From: Bradyrhizobium centrolobii
GTDB taxonomy: Bacteria; Pseudomonadota; Alphaproteobacteria; Rhizobiales; Xanthobacteraceae
Assembly: GCF_001641635.1 (NCBI RefSeq)
Contig: NZ_LUUB01000026.1
Location: 42,899 to 106,898, forward strand
Direction of reading: 5' to 3'
Length of the DNA stretch: 64,000 bases
The notes beneath the pieces were generated by a model that was not told the DNA's origin, did no database searches, and worked only from the letters and a program-made list of their open reading frames with translations. The translations under genes and the position numbers were made by a program. The number at the start of each line of letters is the position of its first letter. The first letter of the stretch is position 1. Shown here in pieces: positions 35,256-43,695 of this stretch.

Positions 35256-36569
35256 TCAATGCGATTTGTCGATTGTCTTCAGCGCGCCCTCGGGCAGGAC
35301 GTCGTTCAGCAAGCTGAGGAAGTCTCGTTGCGCCAGATCGCGCGCGCGATCGACCAAAAGCGGGATCGGGCTGGAGGGTTCCGCGGCTCGGAAAAACGAC
35401 GCCACCTTCGCCAGCAAGCTCAAGGCCTGAGTCCTATTTTCTACCGAAAAAGCAATATCTTGCGCGTCGGTCTCGATCGTGGATGAGAGCGGGGTGGCGA
35501 GCTCCGCCATCCGTTCGATCGGCAGGTCGAAGACCTTGTCGCGCCCGATGTTGATCGCAGCACTCTCCACGTGGGAGGGCACCAGCATCCGCATCACCTC
35601 GATGAATGATTTGCCGACCATCTCCTGCGCCTGACGCACCAGCAACAGCGCGGGGTTGGATGGTTCCATTCGGGCAAAATAGTCGGCCGCCGCGGCAAGC
35701 GCTGCGGAGGCGTGCGCCGGCGAGGCCAGCGCGCCGGTCGTGTCCAGTGGCACTTGCGCGTCGACTGGAGCGGCATCTTCCGCAGGTGCGGCGATCGCGG
35801 CCGGATCACGCGCTGTGACAAGACCCGCGAGCCAGGCGGCCATGCCGTTTGCCAGGCTGGAGACTCTGTCGAGGCTGATGGGTTGCCCTGAGTTCAACTT
35901 TTCGTGCCAGACCGCCTTGATGTCTGCGATTTCGGCCGCGACCGCAGAGCATCGCGCGCTGACGGTCTTGAGAGTGTCGAGGTCCGTCTCGCCGACGATG
36001 CGCTCGATGGTCGCGAGATCGGGTCCGTCGGCGTCGGCGTCACCGGCGGGAATTTCGCCCTTGGCAACCTGATAGGCACGGTAGTTGAGGCTGCCGTGCC
36101 TGCGGTTCTCGATCAGTGGGAGGAATTGGAGCGGGTTGATCACGGTCGGAAACACGTCGATCGCTTCGACCGTGACGGCGCGAAGCGCATAGTCGCCGTC
36201 CTCGCCCCGCGGATGCACCGCCTCCCACTGCTCGCGCAGCAGCAAGTTGGTTGCTTTCAGGCAAGTGACAAAGCCGTCGAGATCGCGGTTGAGGATGGAA
36301 AACTTGGCCAGCAGCATATTCAGGCGCAGATCGCGGGTGCGTGCCAGAAGGGGCTGTGCGGCGGCAAACTGGCCGGCAAAATCGACCGCCTTCGGATCGA
36401 AGCGCCCGCGCTCTCCGTTGGCGTTGACGACCTCGAAGTACGACATCGGCAGCAAGGATTCCGCACCTGCGAAGAAGTTGAGATATTGCACGTCGCCGAT
36501 GGCATCGAGATCCGGCCCGCAGGGATCGTCGGCGGCTACGGGCTGCGTCAGGGAGGCGACATCAAGCAT
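35256..36569 (-). CDS. tssA: T6SS baseplate cap/assembly protein TssA
   Basis: This 437-residue protein (ImpA family) helps sheath priming and tail-tube polymerisation. The N-terminal ImpA domain shows DPCGPDLDAIGDVQYLNFFAGAES near residues 15-38. LLARTRDLRLNMLLAKFSILNRDLDGFVTCL and PLQFLPLIENRRHGSLNYRAYQVAKGEI follow. The C-terminal half is alanine-rich and ends with a type VI-like helical region (ALLLVRQAQEMVGKSFIEVMRMLVP). ATG 36569 is the best start, because the frame opens upstream at 36644 without a ribosome-binding site. It is divergent from vgrG. Confidence 0.9.
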   Translation of the reverse strand: MLDVASLTQPVAADDPCGPDLDAIGDVQYLNFFAGAESLLPMSYFEVVNANGERGRFDPKAVDFAGQFAAAQPLLARTRDLRLNMLLAKFSILNRDLDGFVTCLKATNLLLREQWEAVHPRGEDGDYALRAVTVEAIDVFPTVINPLQFLPLIENRRHGSLNYRAYQVAKGEIPAGDADADGPDLATIERIVGETDLDTLKTVSARCSAVAAEIADIKAVWHEKLNSGQPISLDRVSSLANGMAAWLAGLVTARDPAAIAAPAEDAAPVDAQVPLDTTGALASPAHASAALAAAADYFARMEPSNPALLLVRQAQEMVGKSFIEVMRMLVPSHVESAAINIGRDKVFDLPIERMAELATPLSSTIETDAQDIAFSVENRTQALSLLAKVASFFRAAEPSSPIPLLVDRARDLAQRDFLSLLNDVLPEGALKTIDKSH

Positions 36570-36916
36570 CGAGATCGTCCATCTGCTCGGCCATGGCCCC
36601 TCTGCCGAGCCCGTGACATCTGGCGGATCACGCAGGGGGATCATGATCCGATTGCCTTATGGGTCAGATGCCTGCCGGTCTCGGTTCATTCCCGACGATC
36701 ATGACATTTTCGCGTGAACCGGCAAGCTCTTGGAGCCGACTACTTGAGGGCCGGGGGTGGTTCTTTGGACGGCTGCTGTGGCGCGTCAGGAGGCCGGGCC
36801 CCGGGGCGGACTTGCCGCCACTGCCAGTGGCGGGCAGGATTTCCGTGGTTCTTGCATGGCGCCTGATCTGCTCTTTGCGGCCGATCAGGCGGTCGACAGA
36901 GGGAGTTTAAGCCCAC
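36570..36916. other. Divergent T6SS control region (tssA-vgrG)
   Basis: These 347 bases carry the promoters of both T6SS operons and no gene. They contain a perfect 19-bp palindrome (36815-36833) and an inverted repeat (CGCCTGATC at 36860-36868, GATCAGGCG at 36883-36891). I found no clear sigma-70 or sigma-54 (TGGCAC-N5-TTGC) promoter by eye. Confidence 0.5.
36815..36833. promoter_or_regulatory. Perfect 19-bp palindrome in the T6SS divergent promoter region
   Basis: CCGCCACTG, one central C, then CAGTGGCGG forms a perfect dyad 84 bases before the vgrG start. It is a candidate operator for a dimeric regulator or a GC-rich hairpin in the vgrG leader. A 9+9 palindrome can arise by chance in 64 kb, so the call rests mainly on its position. 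Confidence 0.4.
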
Positions 36917-38785
36917 ATGGGCCAGCTTACCCAGGATACCCGCCTCTGCGAACTCAAGACGCCTCTCGGCAAGGACGTTCTGGCTTTTGTCGGATTCGAG
37001 GGCTCCGAAGGTCTCAGCGAACTGTTCGAATATCGTATCGAATGTCTCAGCGAGGATGCCGACCTCGACTTCGACCGTGCGATCGGTCAGCAGTGCACGC
37101 TGACCATAAAGCTGCATGAAAAGGAGCGCGAGTTCAGCGGCATTCTGACGGAAGCCCAGTGGCTCGGGGTGAAGAACGACTATTTCAGCTACAGGATCGT
37201 GCTGAGGCCCTGGCTATGGCTGTTGTCGCGCACAACCGATTGCCGGATTTTTCAGGACAAGAAAGCGCCCGACATCATCAAGGAGGTCTTCAACGAACGC
37301 GGCTTCACTGATTATGAATCCAAGCTGACCGAAGAGGGCTCCTGTCCGAAGCTCGAATATTGCGTTCAGTACCGCGAGACCGACCTGAACTTCGTTTGCC
37401 GGCTGATGGAGCTGCACGGCATCTACTATTTCTTCAAGCATGAGGGCGGCAAGCACACGCTGGTGTTGGCGGACTCCAAATCGTCGCACAGCCCGATCAA
37501 CGGTCTTGCCACGATTCCCTACATCCCGCTGACGGGAGCCGACCGTCGAGGCGAGCAGCATATCTACGAATGGGTCTCGGAGCGCCGGTTTCGCACCGGC
37601 AAGGTCGAGCTCAACGACTACAACTACCAGAAGCCCAACGCGCAGATGATCAGCGACGCCAAGGGCTCCGAACATTACAGCCGGTCGGAGATGGAGTTTT
37701 ACGACTATCCCGGCAAGTTCAAGGAAAAATCCGACGGCGAGCGCTACGCGAAGATCCAGCTCCAGGCCGAGCAGGCGATGGACCGGCGGCGGCGCGGCAA
37801 CGGCGACGCCGTCAACCTGTTTCCCGGCGGGCTGACGAAGCTCGAAAAGCATTCCAAGGACTCGCAGAACGTCGAATATCTCGTGGTGCGGGCCACGCAT
37901 TCGTTCTCGATCGAGTCCTATCGCACCGGCGGTCCCAGCGACGCCGGACAACACGTCTACTTCGGCAGCTACGAGTTTCTGCCGAGCGATAGGCCATTTC
38001 GATCGCTGATGATGACGCCGAAGCCAAGGATCAACGGCGTCCAGACGGCTAAGGTGGTGACCAAAGACGACAACTCGAGCGAGGAAATCGACGTCGAGTC
38101 GCTCGGCGAAATCTATGTCCGCTTCTTCTGGGATCGCAAGAAGAAGCGGTCGTGTCGGTTGCGGGTGGCCCAGGTCTGGTCTGGCAAGCGCTGGGGCGGT
38201 CAGATCATCCCACGCGTCGGACAGGAAGTTGTTGTCGAATTCCTGGAAGGGGATCCGGACCGGCCCCTGGTGATCGGCACCGTATACAACGACGAGTACA
38301 AGCTGCCCTACGATGTGCCGTCGAAGAAGACGATTGCGGGATTGAAGTCGGACTCCACCAAAGGTGGCGGCGGCTACAACGAGTGGAACTTCGAGGACAA
38401 GAAGGGATCCGAGAAGATCACGGTGCATGCCGAGAAGGACCACGACGTGACGGTCCGCGACACCGAGACTCGGACCATCGGCGAAGCTGCATTCGGCGGG
38501 GACACCCGCAAGACCACGCTCAAGAACGGCAACGACAAGCTCGATATCGAATTGGGCGGTCAGCACATCACGCTGGCCATGGACCAGTCGGTCAATGCAG
38601 GCATCAGCATCACACTCATGGCCAATGCCAACATCACCCTGCAGGTTGGTCCCAGCCAGATCATCCTGACCCCGGCGGGCATCGTCATCAACGCGCCGAC
38701 CATCTCCATGACGGCGCAGGCCGCCATGGCGCTTGCAGCCGGTGGCCCGCTTGTCGCCCACGGCACTCCAACCCTTGTCGGCTGA
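36917..38785 (+). CDS. vgrG: T6SS spike protein VgrG (TssI)
   Basis: This 622-residue trimeric spike is homologous to T4 gp27-gp5. The N-terminal gp27-like part has FEYRIECLSED near residue 35 and IVLRPWLWLLSRTTDCRIFQDKKAPDIIKEVF near 94-125. It also has YCVQYRETDLNFVCRLMELHGIYYFFKHE near 148-176. The OB-fold near 395-460 has VESLGEIYVRFFWDRKK, RVAQVWSGKRWGGQIIPRVGQEVVVEFLEGDPDRPLVIG. The C-terminal repeat region near 530-610 is short and ends in GTPTLVG, with no fused effector domain. The start follows AGAGGGAG. It heads the plus-strand operon. Confidence 0.97.
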   Translation: MGQLTQDTRLCELKTPLGKDVLAFVGFEGSEGLSELFEYRIECLSEDADLDFDRAIGQQCTLTIKLHEKEREFSGILTEAQWLGVKNDYFSYRIVLRPWLWLLSRTTDCRIFQDKKAPDIIKEVFNERGFTDYESKLTEEGSCPKLEYCVQYRETDLNFVCRLMELHGIYYFFKHEGGKHTLVLADSKSSHSPINGLATIPYIPLTGADRRGEQHIYEWVSERRFRTGKVELNDYNYQKPNAQMISDAKGSEHYSRSEMEFYDYPGKFKEKSDGERYAKIQLQAEQAMDRRRRGNGDAVNLFPGGLTKLEKHSKDSQNVEYLVVRATHSFSIESYRTGGPSDAGQHVYFGSYEFLPSDRPFRSLMMTPKPRINGVQTAKVVTKDDNSSEEIDVESLGEIYVRFFWDRKKKRSCRLRVAQVWSGKRWGGQIIPRVGQEVVVEFLEGDPDRPLVIGTVYNDEYKLPYDVPSKKTIAGLKSDSTKGGGGYNEWNFEDKKGSEKITVHAEKDHDVTVRDTETRTIGEAAFGGDTRKTTLKNGNDKLDIELGGQHITLAMDQSVNAGISITLMANANITLQVGPSQIILTPAGIVINAPTISMTAQAAMALAAGGPLVAHGTPTLVG

Positions 38786-38790
38786 CGGCT

Positions 38791-39354
38791 ATGGGACAGG
38801 TTCGGTTCGGCACGGTTCAGGATCTGTTTCAAGCCTATCCCATGGCGCGCTATGATATCGGCAAGGCCGACGCCGATAAGCCGTCGCTGGATTTTCTTCA
38901 GGATGCCGCCGACGCGCGCAACTGGCACCAGGCCGTGTCTTTCTGCGCCTATCTGCTGCCCAGGCGCGTGGCCGTTGCCTGGGGATGCCGTTCGTTGCGA
39001 CGGATGTTCGACCATCTCGACGCCAACGACAGCAGGTCGCTGAACTTCGCGGAGACCTGGGTCCGGCAGCCGGACGAGCAATCCCGGAACAAGGCGCTGG
39101 CGGTCGGCAATGCCAACGATCCCGAGCAGCCGGCGACATGGCTGGCGCTGGCCGCCGGTTGGTCAGGCGGAAGCGTGGTTCCTGCGGAATTTGCGCCGGT
39201 CGAAGCCAAGCCCGATCAGGCCGCGCGGGCGGTGCGTGCAGCCCTGCTGATCGGCCTTTGCCGACTCCCCCGTGACTCCCGTGACCGGATAATGACGGCA
39301 TGCCTGGAGGATGGTATTCAATTGGCACGCGGCGAACCGCGCCCTTCACGCTGA
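38791..39354 (+). CDS. DUF6931-like protein in the T6SS operon
   Basis: This 187-residue soluble protein starts five bases after the vgrG stop. It resembles the DUF6931 group of small T6SS-linked proteins, but I recall this only loosely. The sequence begins MGQVRFGTVQDLFQAYPMARYDIG. Near residues 50-60 it has SFCAYLLPRRVAVAWGCRSLR, and it ends with WLALAAGWSGGSVVPAEFAP and RAALLIGLCRL. It is helix-rich, with no signal peptide or membrane helix. Its place right after vgrG suggests an adaptor or effector-loading role, but no function is proven. Confidence 0.75.
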   Translation: MGQVRFGTVQDLFQAYPMARYDIGKADADKPSLDFLQDAADARNWHQAVSFCAYLLPRRVAVAWGCRSLRRMFDHLDANDSRSLNFAETWVRQPDEQSRNKALAVGNANDPEQPATWLALAAGWSGGSVVPAEFAPVEAKPDQAARAVRAALLIGLCRLPRDSRDRIMTACLEDGIQLARGEPRPSR

Positions 39355-39366
39355 CGAGACGATGTG

Positions 39367-40737
39367 ATGGTGCTTCGCTTTAATATCGAGAACGAACCGA
39401 ACTTACCAGACGGCGGCCCTGTGTCGTTTACGGTCACCGGCAGGCGTTCGGTCGATATTGGCCGGGACCGCCACCTCGACTGGACGTTGCCGGATCCGGC
39501 GCGGATGATTTCGGGAAAGCATTGCGAGGTGCGCTTTCGCGACGGCGGCTACTGGCTGCACGACGTCTCGACCAACGGCACCTTTCTCAATGGCGCCGAC
39601 CAGCGCATGCGAGGGCCGCACCGGCTGCGCGACGGCGATCGGCTCACCATCGGCCATTACATCATCGGAGTCTCACTGGAAGACGAGGCTGGCGCGCGCG
39701 CCCCAACCCATGAGGCGCAACCGCACGCGCCCCTTGTCCAGCAGCATGCGAATTACGGGGAGCTTTGGGCGGCCGACCGTGACGTACCGCCGCCGATCGA
39801 CCCGCAGCAGCTGAAGCAGCCGCGTGAGGCTGCGCGGCCGATCAATCCGGAATTTCTGGATTGGGCGGCGAGCGTTCCGGCGCCGGGTGCGGATCCTGTT
39901 CGACGTTCGTCGCCGATACCTCCGTACCAGCCGTCCGCGCAGGATGACATGAGCTGGGCGGCCGGCCCGGTCGCTGCGCCGAAACCGCAAGTCGAGCCAC
40001 CACCCGCCATGCCAATCCCGCGCCGGCCATCGGTGTGGACCGATGATGGACCAGCGGCTGTCCGGCCGCCGCCATCGCCGGCGCACGTCGAGACGCCGCG
40101 CCCGGTGCAGGCGGCAGAGGAGGGACCAGTCACCGCCATGCCAGTCGGCGGTGACGAGTTCGCGCGGCTGGTGGCTCGCGCGGCCGGATTGCCAGACAAT
40201 TTCTTTGCCAACAAGACCGATGCCGAACTGGCTGAACAGCTTGGCATCATCCTGCGCATGACCGTGGATAATCTGATGGCGCTGCTGCAGGCGCGAACCC
40301 AGGCCAAGCAGCTGACCCGCAGCACGAGCCAGACCACCGTCCAGGCCATCGAGAACAATCCGCTGAAATTCTCGCCGACCTCGGAAGAGGCGATGCGTAT
40401 CCTGTTCGGACCGCCGACGCGCAGCTACCTCGACGCGCAACGCGCCTTCGCGCAGGGCTTCGGTGACCTCAAGTCACATCAGCTGAAGACGTATATGGCG
40501 ATGCAGCACGCCGTCCATGAGCTGATCGCCGGTATCGATCCAACGCTGATGGCGCGCGAGCTCGAGCTTCAGCGTGGCGCAAGCTCCTGGCTCGGCACGA
40601 ACAAGAGTAAACTCTGGGACGAATTCCTGACGCGCTGGAAGGCGCATCTTGGCCGCGACAACAGCGCGCCGATCGATACCTTTATGCTGCATTTCTCGAA
40701 CTATTACGACCGCGCCGACAAGGCCGGGTCAAAGTGA
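39367..40737 (+). CDS. tagH: T6SS FHA-domain protein TagH
   Basis: This 456-residue phosphothreonine-reading scaffold links PpkA signalling to T6SS assembly. The N-terminal FHA domain (residues 20-95) has MISGKHCEVRF and DVSTNGTFLNG, the two conserved phospho-binding loops. A low-complexity Pro-rich linker (residues 100-255) follows, and the C-terminal TagH domain (residues 260-456) starts near FARLVARAAGLPDNF. The latter includes NPLKFSPTSEEAMRILFG near 335-352. It is 12 bases after the DUF6931-like gene. ATG 39367 lies one codon after a GTG. Confidence 0.93.
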   Translation: MVLRFNIENEPNLPDGGPVSFTVTGRRSVDIGRDRHLDWTLPDPARMISGKHCEVRFRDGGYWLHDVSTNGTFLNGADQRMRGPHRLRDGDRLTIGHYIIGVSLEDEAGARAPTHEAQPHAPLVQQHANYGELWAADRDVPPPIDPQQLKQPREAARPINPEFLDWAASVPAPGADPVRRSSPIPPYQPSAQDDMSWAAGPVAAPKPQVEPPPAMPIPRRPSVWTDDGPAAVRPPPSPAHVETPRPVQAAEEGPVTAMPVGGDEFARLVARAAGLPDNFFANKTDAELAEQLGIILRMTVDNLMALLQARTQAKQLTRSTSQTTVQAIENNPLKFSPTSEEAMRILFGPPTRSYLDAQRAFAQGFGDLKSHQLKTYMAMQHAVHELIAGIDPTLMARELELQRGASSWLGTNKSKLWDEFLTRWKAHLGRDNSAPIDTFMLHFSNYYDRADKAGSK

Positions 40738-40785
40738 ACTATCGGCGTCCACGCGGTCGCCGACAATTGCTAAGTGGATGCAGGA

Positions 40786-42123
40786 ATGTCTTGGTACAGC
40801 AAGGTTTTCTGGTCAGAAGGTCTGTTTCTGCGACCGCATCATTTGCAGCAGAACGATCGTTACATTGAACACCTGCTGGAAAAGCGCGTCCGCTACACGA
40901 CGCCATATCCTTGGGGATTTGCCCAGCTCGAGATCGATAAGGATCTTACCGAACAGAGCAAATTCGCGGTGCGCAATGCGTCCGGCGTCATGCCGGACGG
41001 AACGCCATTCGATATTCCTGCGGACAGCCCGATACCGGAAGCGATCGAAGTGCCGGAGACGGCCGCAGGCCAGATCGTCTGGCTGATGATGCCGGTCGCG
41101 GCGCCAAACACCCGCGAGGTCGATGAGGACCGCACCGACAGTGCCAGTCGTTATGTTCGTACTTCGGAGACCTTCATCGACTCCACCTCGGCGCTGCGCA
41201 TCGAGGAAGAGATCGACATCGCCTATCCGCGGCTGTCGTTCGAACTGCGCAAGACCAGCAAGCCCGGATACATGGGCCTCGGCATCGCGCGCATTCTGGA
41301 GGTGCGCGACAAGAACATCCTGTTCGACGACAAGTTCGTTCCGCCGATGCTGGTCTGCGCCGCACATCCGATCATCGACGGCTGGCTCAACCGTATCATC
41401 GGCTGGGTCGAGACCAAGCTCGACGAGCTGGCGCGTTACGCGGTCGATCCATCGTCCGGGGGCGGATTGCAGAGCGTGGACTATCTGGTGCTCCAAGTGC
41501 TGAACCGTACCATTCCGGTACTAACTCATTTCCAGCGTTCCGGCAGCGTGCATCCTGAGCGGCTGTACGAGGAGTTGCTGAGGTTCGCGGGTGAACTCGC
41601 GACATTTGCCACGGCGGAACGGCGCGCCCGCAACTATCCGGCGTACGACCACGACGATATCGAGAACGTCTTCACACCCTTGGTGAGCGACATCCAGGAC
41701 TTCTTGAGCGCGCGGCTGGGCCGGCGGGCGATCCGCCTGGAGATCATCGAGCGCGCACAGAATGCGTTCGTATCGCCGATCCGCGATCGGGCGTTGTTCC
41801 GAAATGCGACCTTGGTGCTGGAGGTTGCCGCACGGCGGCCGCTCGTGGAGATCCAGAACGATTTCCCGCACCTGTTCAAGGTCGGGCCGAATACCAAGAT
41901 GAACGAGATCGTGCACGCAAACCTGCCTGGGTTGACGTTGGTGCATCTGCCGACGCCGCCGCCGCACATCCGGGCCATCACGGATCACGTCTATTTCTAT
42001 CTCGACCGCAAGTCGCCGCTGTGGCCCGAGTTCAGTACGGCGGCCTCGATCGGAATGCACTTCTCCGGCGACTGGCCGGAGCTTGAGCTGTACCTTTGGG
42101 CTATCCTGGAAGACAGGCCATGA
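40786..42123 (+). CDS. tssK: T6SS baseplate-membrane connector TssK
   Basis: This 445-residue trimeric protein (ImpJ/VasE) ties the baseplate to the TssL/TssM membrane complex. The family start is MSWYSKVFWSEGLFLRPHHLQQNDRYIEHLL (residues 1-31). Later PGLTLVHLPTPPPHIRAITDHVYFYLDRKSPLW near residues 385-418 and ELEYLWA-like ELELYLWAILEDRP at the end are typical. The start ATG 40786 is preferred over the GTG four codons earlier. It is 48 bases after tagH; its stop overlaps the tssL start (ATGA at 42120). Confidence 0.95.
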   Translation: MSWYSKVFWSEGLFLRPHHLQQNDRYIEHLLEKRVRYTTPYPWGFAQLEIDKDLTEQSKFAVRNASGVMPDGTPFDIPADSPIPEAIEVPETAAGQIVWLMMPVAAPNTREVDEDRTDSASRYVRTSETFIDSTSALRIEEEIDIAYPRLSFELRKTSKPGYMGLGIARILEVRDKNILFDDKFVPPMLVCAAHPIIDGWLNRIIGWVETKLDELARYAVDPSSGGGLQSVDYLVLQVLNRTIPVLTHFQRSGSVHPERLYEELLRFAGELATFATAERRARNYPAYDHDDIENVFTPLVSDIQDFLSARLGRRAIRLEIIERAQNAFVSPIRDRALFRNATLVLEVAARRPLVEIQNDFPHLFKVGPNTKMNEIVHANLPGLTLVHLPTPPPHIRAITDHVYFYLDRKSPLWPEFSTAASIGMHFSGDWPELELYLWAILEDRP

Positions 42124-43652
42124 GCGACAGGGACAAGCCGGTCAATCCTTTCGGTCGGGGCGAACGGACGATCATCCGTCCCAACCCCGGCGGGAAGTTG
42201 CCGCCGGCACCGCCCCCCCAGCCGCCGGCCGGCGAGGGACCTGCGGCACGTCCGCCCTATTCGCCATCGCCCGTGCCTTCTCCCGGCGCGCCAGCACCTG
42301 CAGCGTCGTCATCTTTTTCTCCCATCCCGCAGGGCTCGAACTACGCCGCCGCACCGGTCAGCCATCCGACTGAGGAATGGATCTCGACACCCGCGCAAGC
42401 CCAGGTGCCGCAACCGATCCTGCCGCCGGGACCGCCGTTGCGCGTGGACGACCTGGTCGCGCCAAACGCCAATCCGGTGATGCGCGCTGCGGGGCCGTTG
42501 CTGCAGCTGCTTGGCCGGTTGCGGGTGTCACTCATGCGTGCGTCATTCGCGAGCCTGATGGAGCAGGTCGCCGACGCCATCAAATTCTTCGAGAAGGATA
42601 TCCGTTCAGCGGGCATCTCCGAACACCAGGCTAATACAGCGAAATACATCCTGTGCGCCACTGCCGACGATATCGTTCAGCACATCCCGACCGAGGAGCG
42701 CCACGTCTGGACGCAATACTCGATGCTGAGCCGGTTTTTCGGCGAGCGGGTCGGCGGCGTCCGTTTCTTCGAGATCCTCGACCATTTGAAGGTTGATCCG
42801 CTGGTCAACTATCCGGTGCTCGAGCTTCAGCACGCCTGCCTTGCGCTCGGCTTCCAGGGCATTCACCGCACGTCGGCAGGCGGGCTTGCGAACCTGCAGG
42901 TGATCCAGCGCAACCTCTATGAATTGTTGCGCCGGGTCCGGCCCAAGACGATGAGCGACCTGTCGCCCAACTGGCGCGGGCAGGCGCTGGCTGGTCGCCG
43001 GCAGCGTCTGCGTGTTCCGGTCTGGCTGGTCGCGGCCGTGGTCGCCGCGCTGCTGACCGGGTCTTATTTCGTCCTGCGGACGCTCCTCGCCGGCCGGGCA
43101 GAGAATGCTGCCGAGGTGGCGCTCGCGCTCCATCCGGACGGCCCGATCGAGCTCAAGCGCCGGGTCGTTGCGCCACCACCGCCGCCGCCACCACCGCCGC
43201 CCCCGGACCGCATCACCCAGTTGCAGCGCATCCGCAACGCCCTCGCGAAGGAGAACACCGCCTGTGCGATGACGGCGGACCAGACCGCGAGCTTCATCGT
43301 GATCAGGGTCTGTGACCTCGCATTGTTCGCGTCAGGCCAGGCCACCATCCTCGACGGCTTCAAGCCGGTTGCAGCCCGCGTCGCGGCAACCCTCGACAAG
43401 GAGCCCGGACGAATCCGGGTCGTCGGCCATACCGACAGTTCGCCGATCCGCACAGTGCGCTTCCCTTCGAACTTCGAATTGTCGGTCGAGCGCGCCAAGG
43501 CGGTTGCGGCCGCACTGAAGCCGGGTCTGGCCGATGGTTCGCGCGTCGACGTCGAGGGCAAGGGAGCCGATGCGCCAATCGCCAGCAATACGACACCTGA
43601 GGGACGCGCCAAGAACCGGCGCGTCGAGATCTTTATCGAACGCAGCGAATAG
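42120..43652 (+). CDS. tssL: T6SS membrane protein TssL with C-terminal OmpA-like domain
   Basis: This 510-residue IcmH/DotU-type protein starts with a Pro-rich cytoplasmic segment of about 110 residues. The DotU domain follows (NPVMRAAGPLLQLLGRLR, FARLGQ-like DIRSAGISEHQANTAKYILCATADDIV, WTQYSMLSRFFGERVGG), then one TM helix near residues 300-322 (VPVWLVAAVVAALLTGSYF). After a poly-Pro stretch (bases about 43169-43203) comes an OmpA-like peptidoglycan-binding domain: VVGHTDSSPI, NFELSVERAKAVAAALKPG, NRRVEIFIERS. This domain anchors the membrane complex to peptidoglycan, which may substitute for a separate anchor because no tssJ is visible. Its ATG overlaps the tssK stop. Confidence 0.95.
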   Translation: MSDRDKPVNPFGRGERTIIRPNPGGKLPPAPPPQPPAGEGPAARPPYSPSPVPSPGAPAPAASSSFSPIPQGSNYAAAPVSHPTEEWISTPAQAQVPQPILPPGPPLRVDDLVAPNANPVMRAAGPLLQLLGRLRVSLMRASFASLMEQVADAIKFFEKDIRSAGISEHQANTAKYILCATADDIVQHIPTEERHVWTQYSMLSRFFGERVGGVRFFEILDHLKVDPLVNYPVLELQHACLALGFQGIHRTSAGGLANLQVIQRNLYELLRRVRPKTMSDLSPNWRGQALAGRRQRLRVPVWLVAAVVAALLTGSYFVLRTLLAGRAENAAEVALALHPDGPIELKRRVVAPPPPPPPPPPPDRITQLQRIRNALAKENTACAMTADQTASFIVIRVCDLALFASGQATILDGFKPVAARVAATLDKEPGRIRVVGHTDSSPIRTVRFPSNFELSVERAKAVAAALKPGLADGSRVDVEGKGADAPIASNTTPEGRAKNRRVEIFIERSE

Positions 43653-43695
43653 GCAGATACCGCCAGCTCACGCGGTTTGCGACAGGTACGGTTAG

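Noticed and set aside
37214..38761. 515-codon minus-strand open frame inside vgrG
   Set aside because: vgrG on the plus strand has clear family motifs throughout; this frame has none.
38152..39354. 400-codon plus-strand frame covering the end of vgrG
   Set aside because: Only the last 187 codons (from 38791) code a real protein; the first part is out-of-frame vgrG.
43169..43203. CCG-rich repeat that looked like a tandem repeat element
   Set aside because: It is simply the poly-proline linker of TssL.
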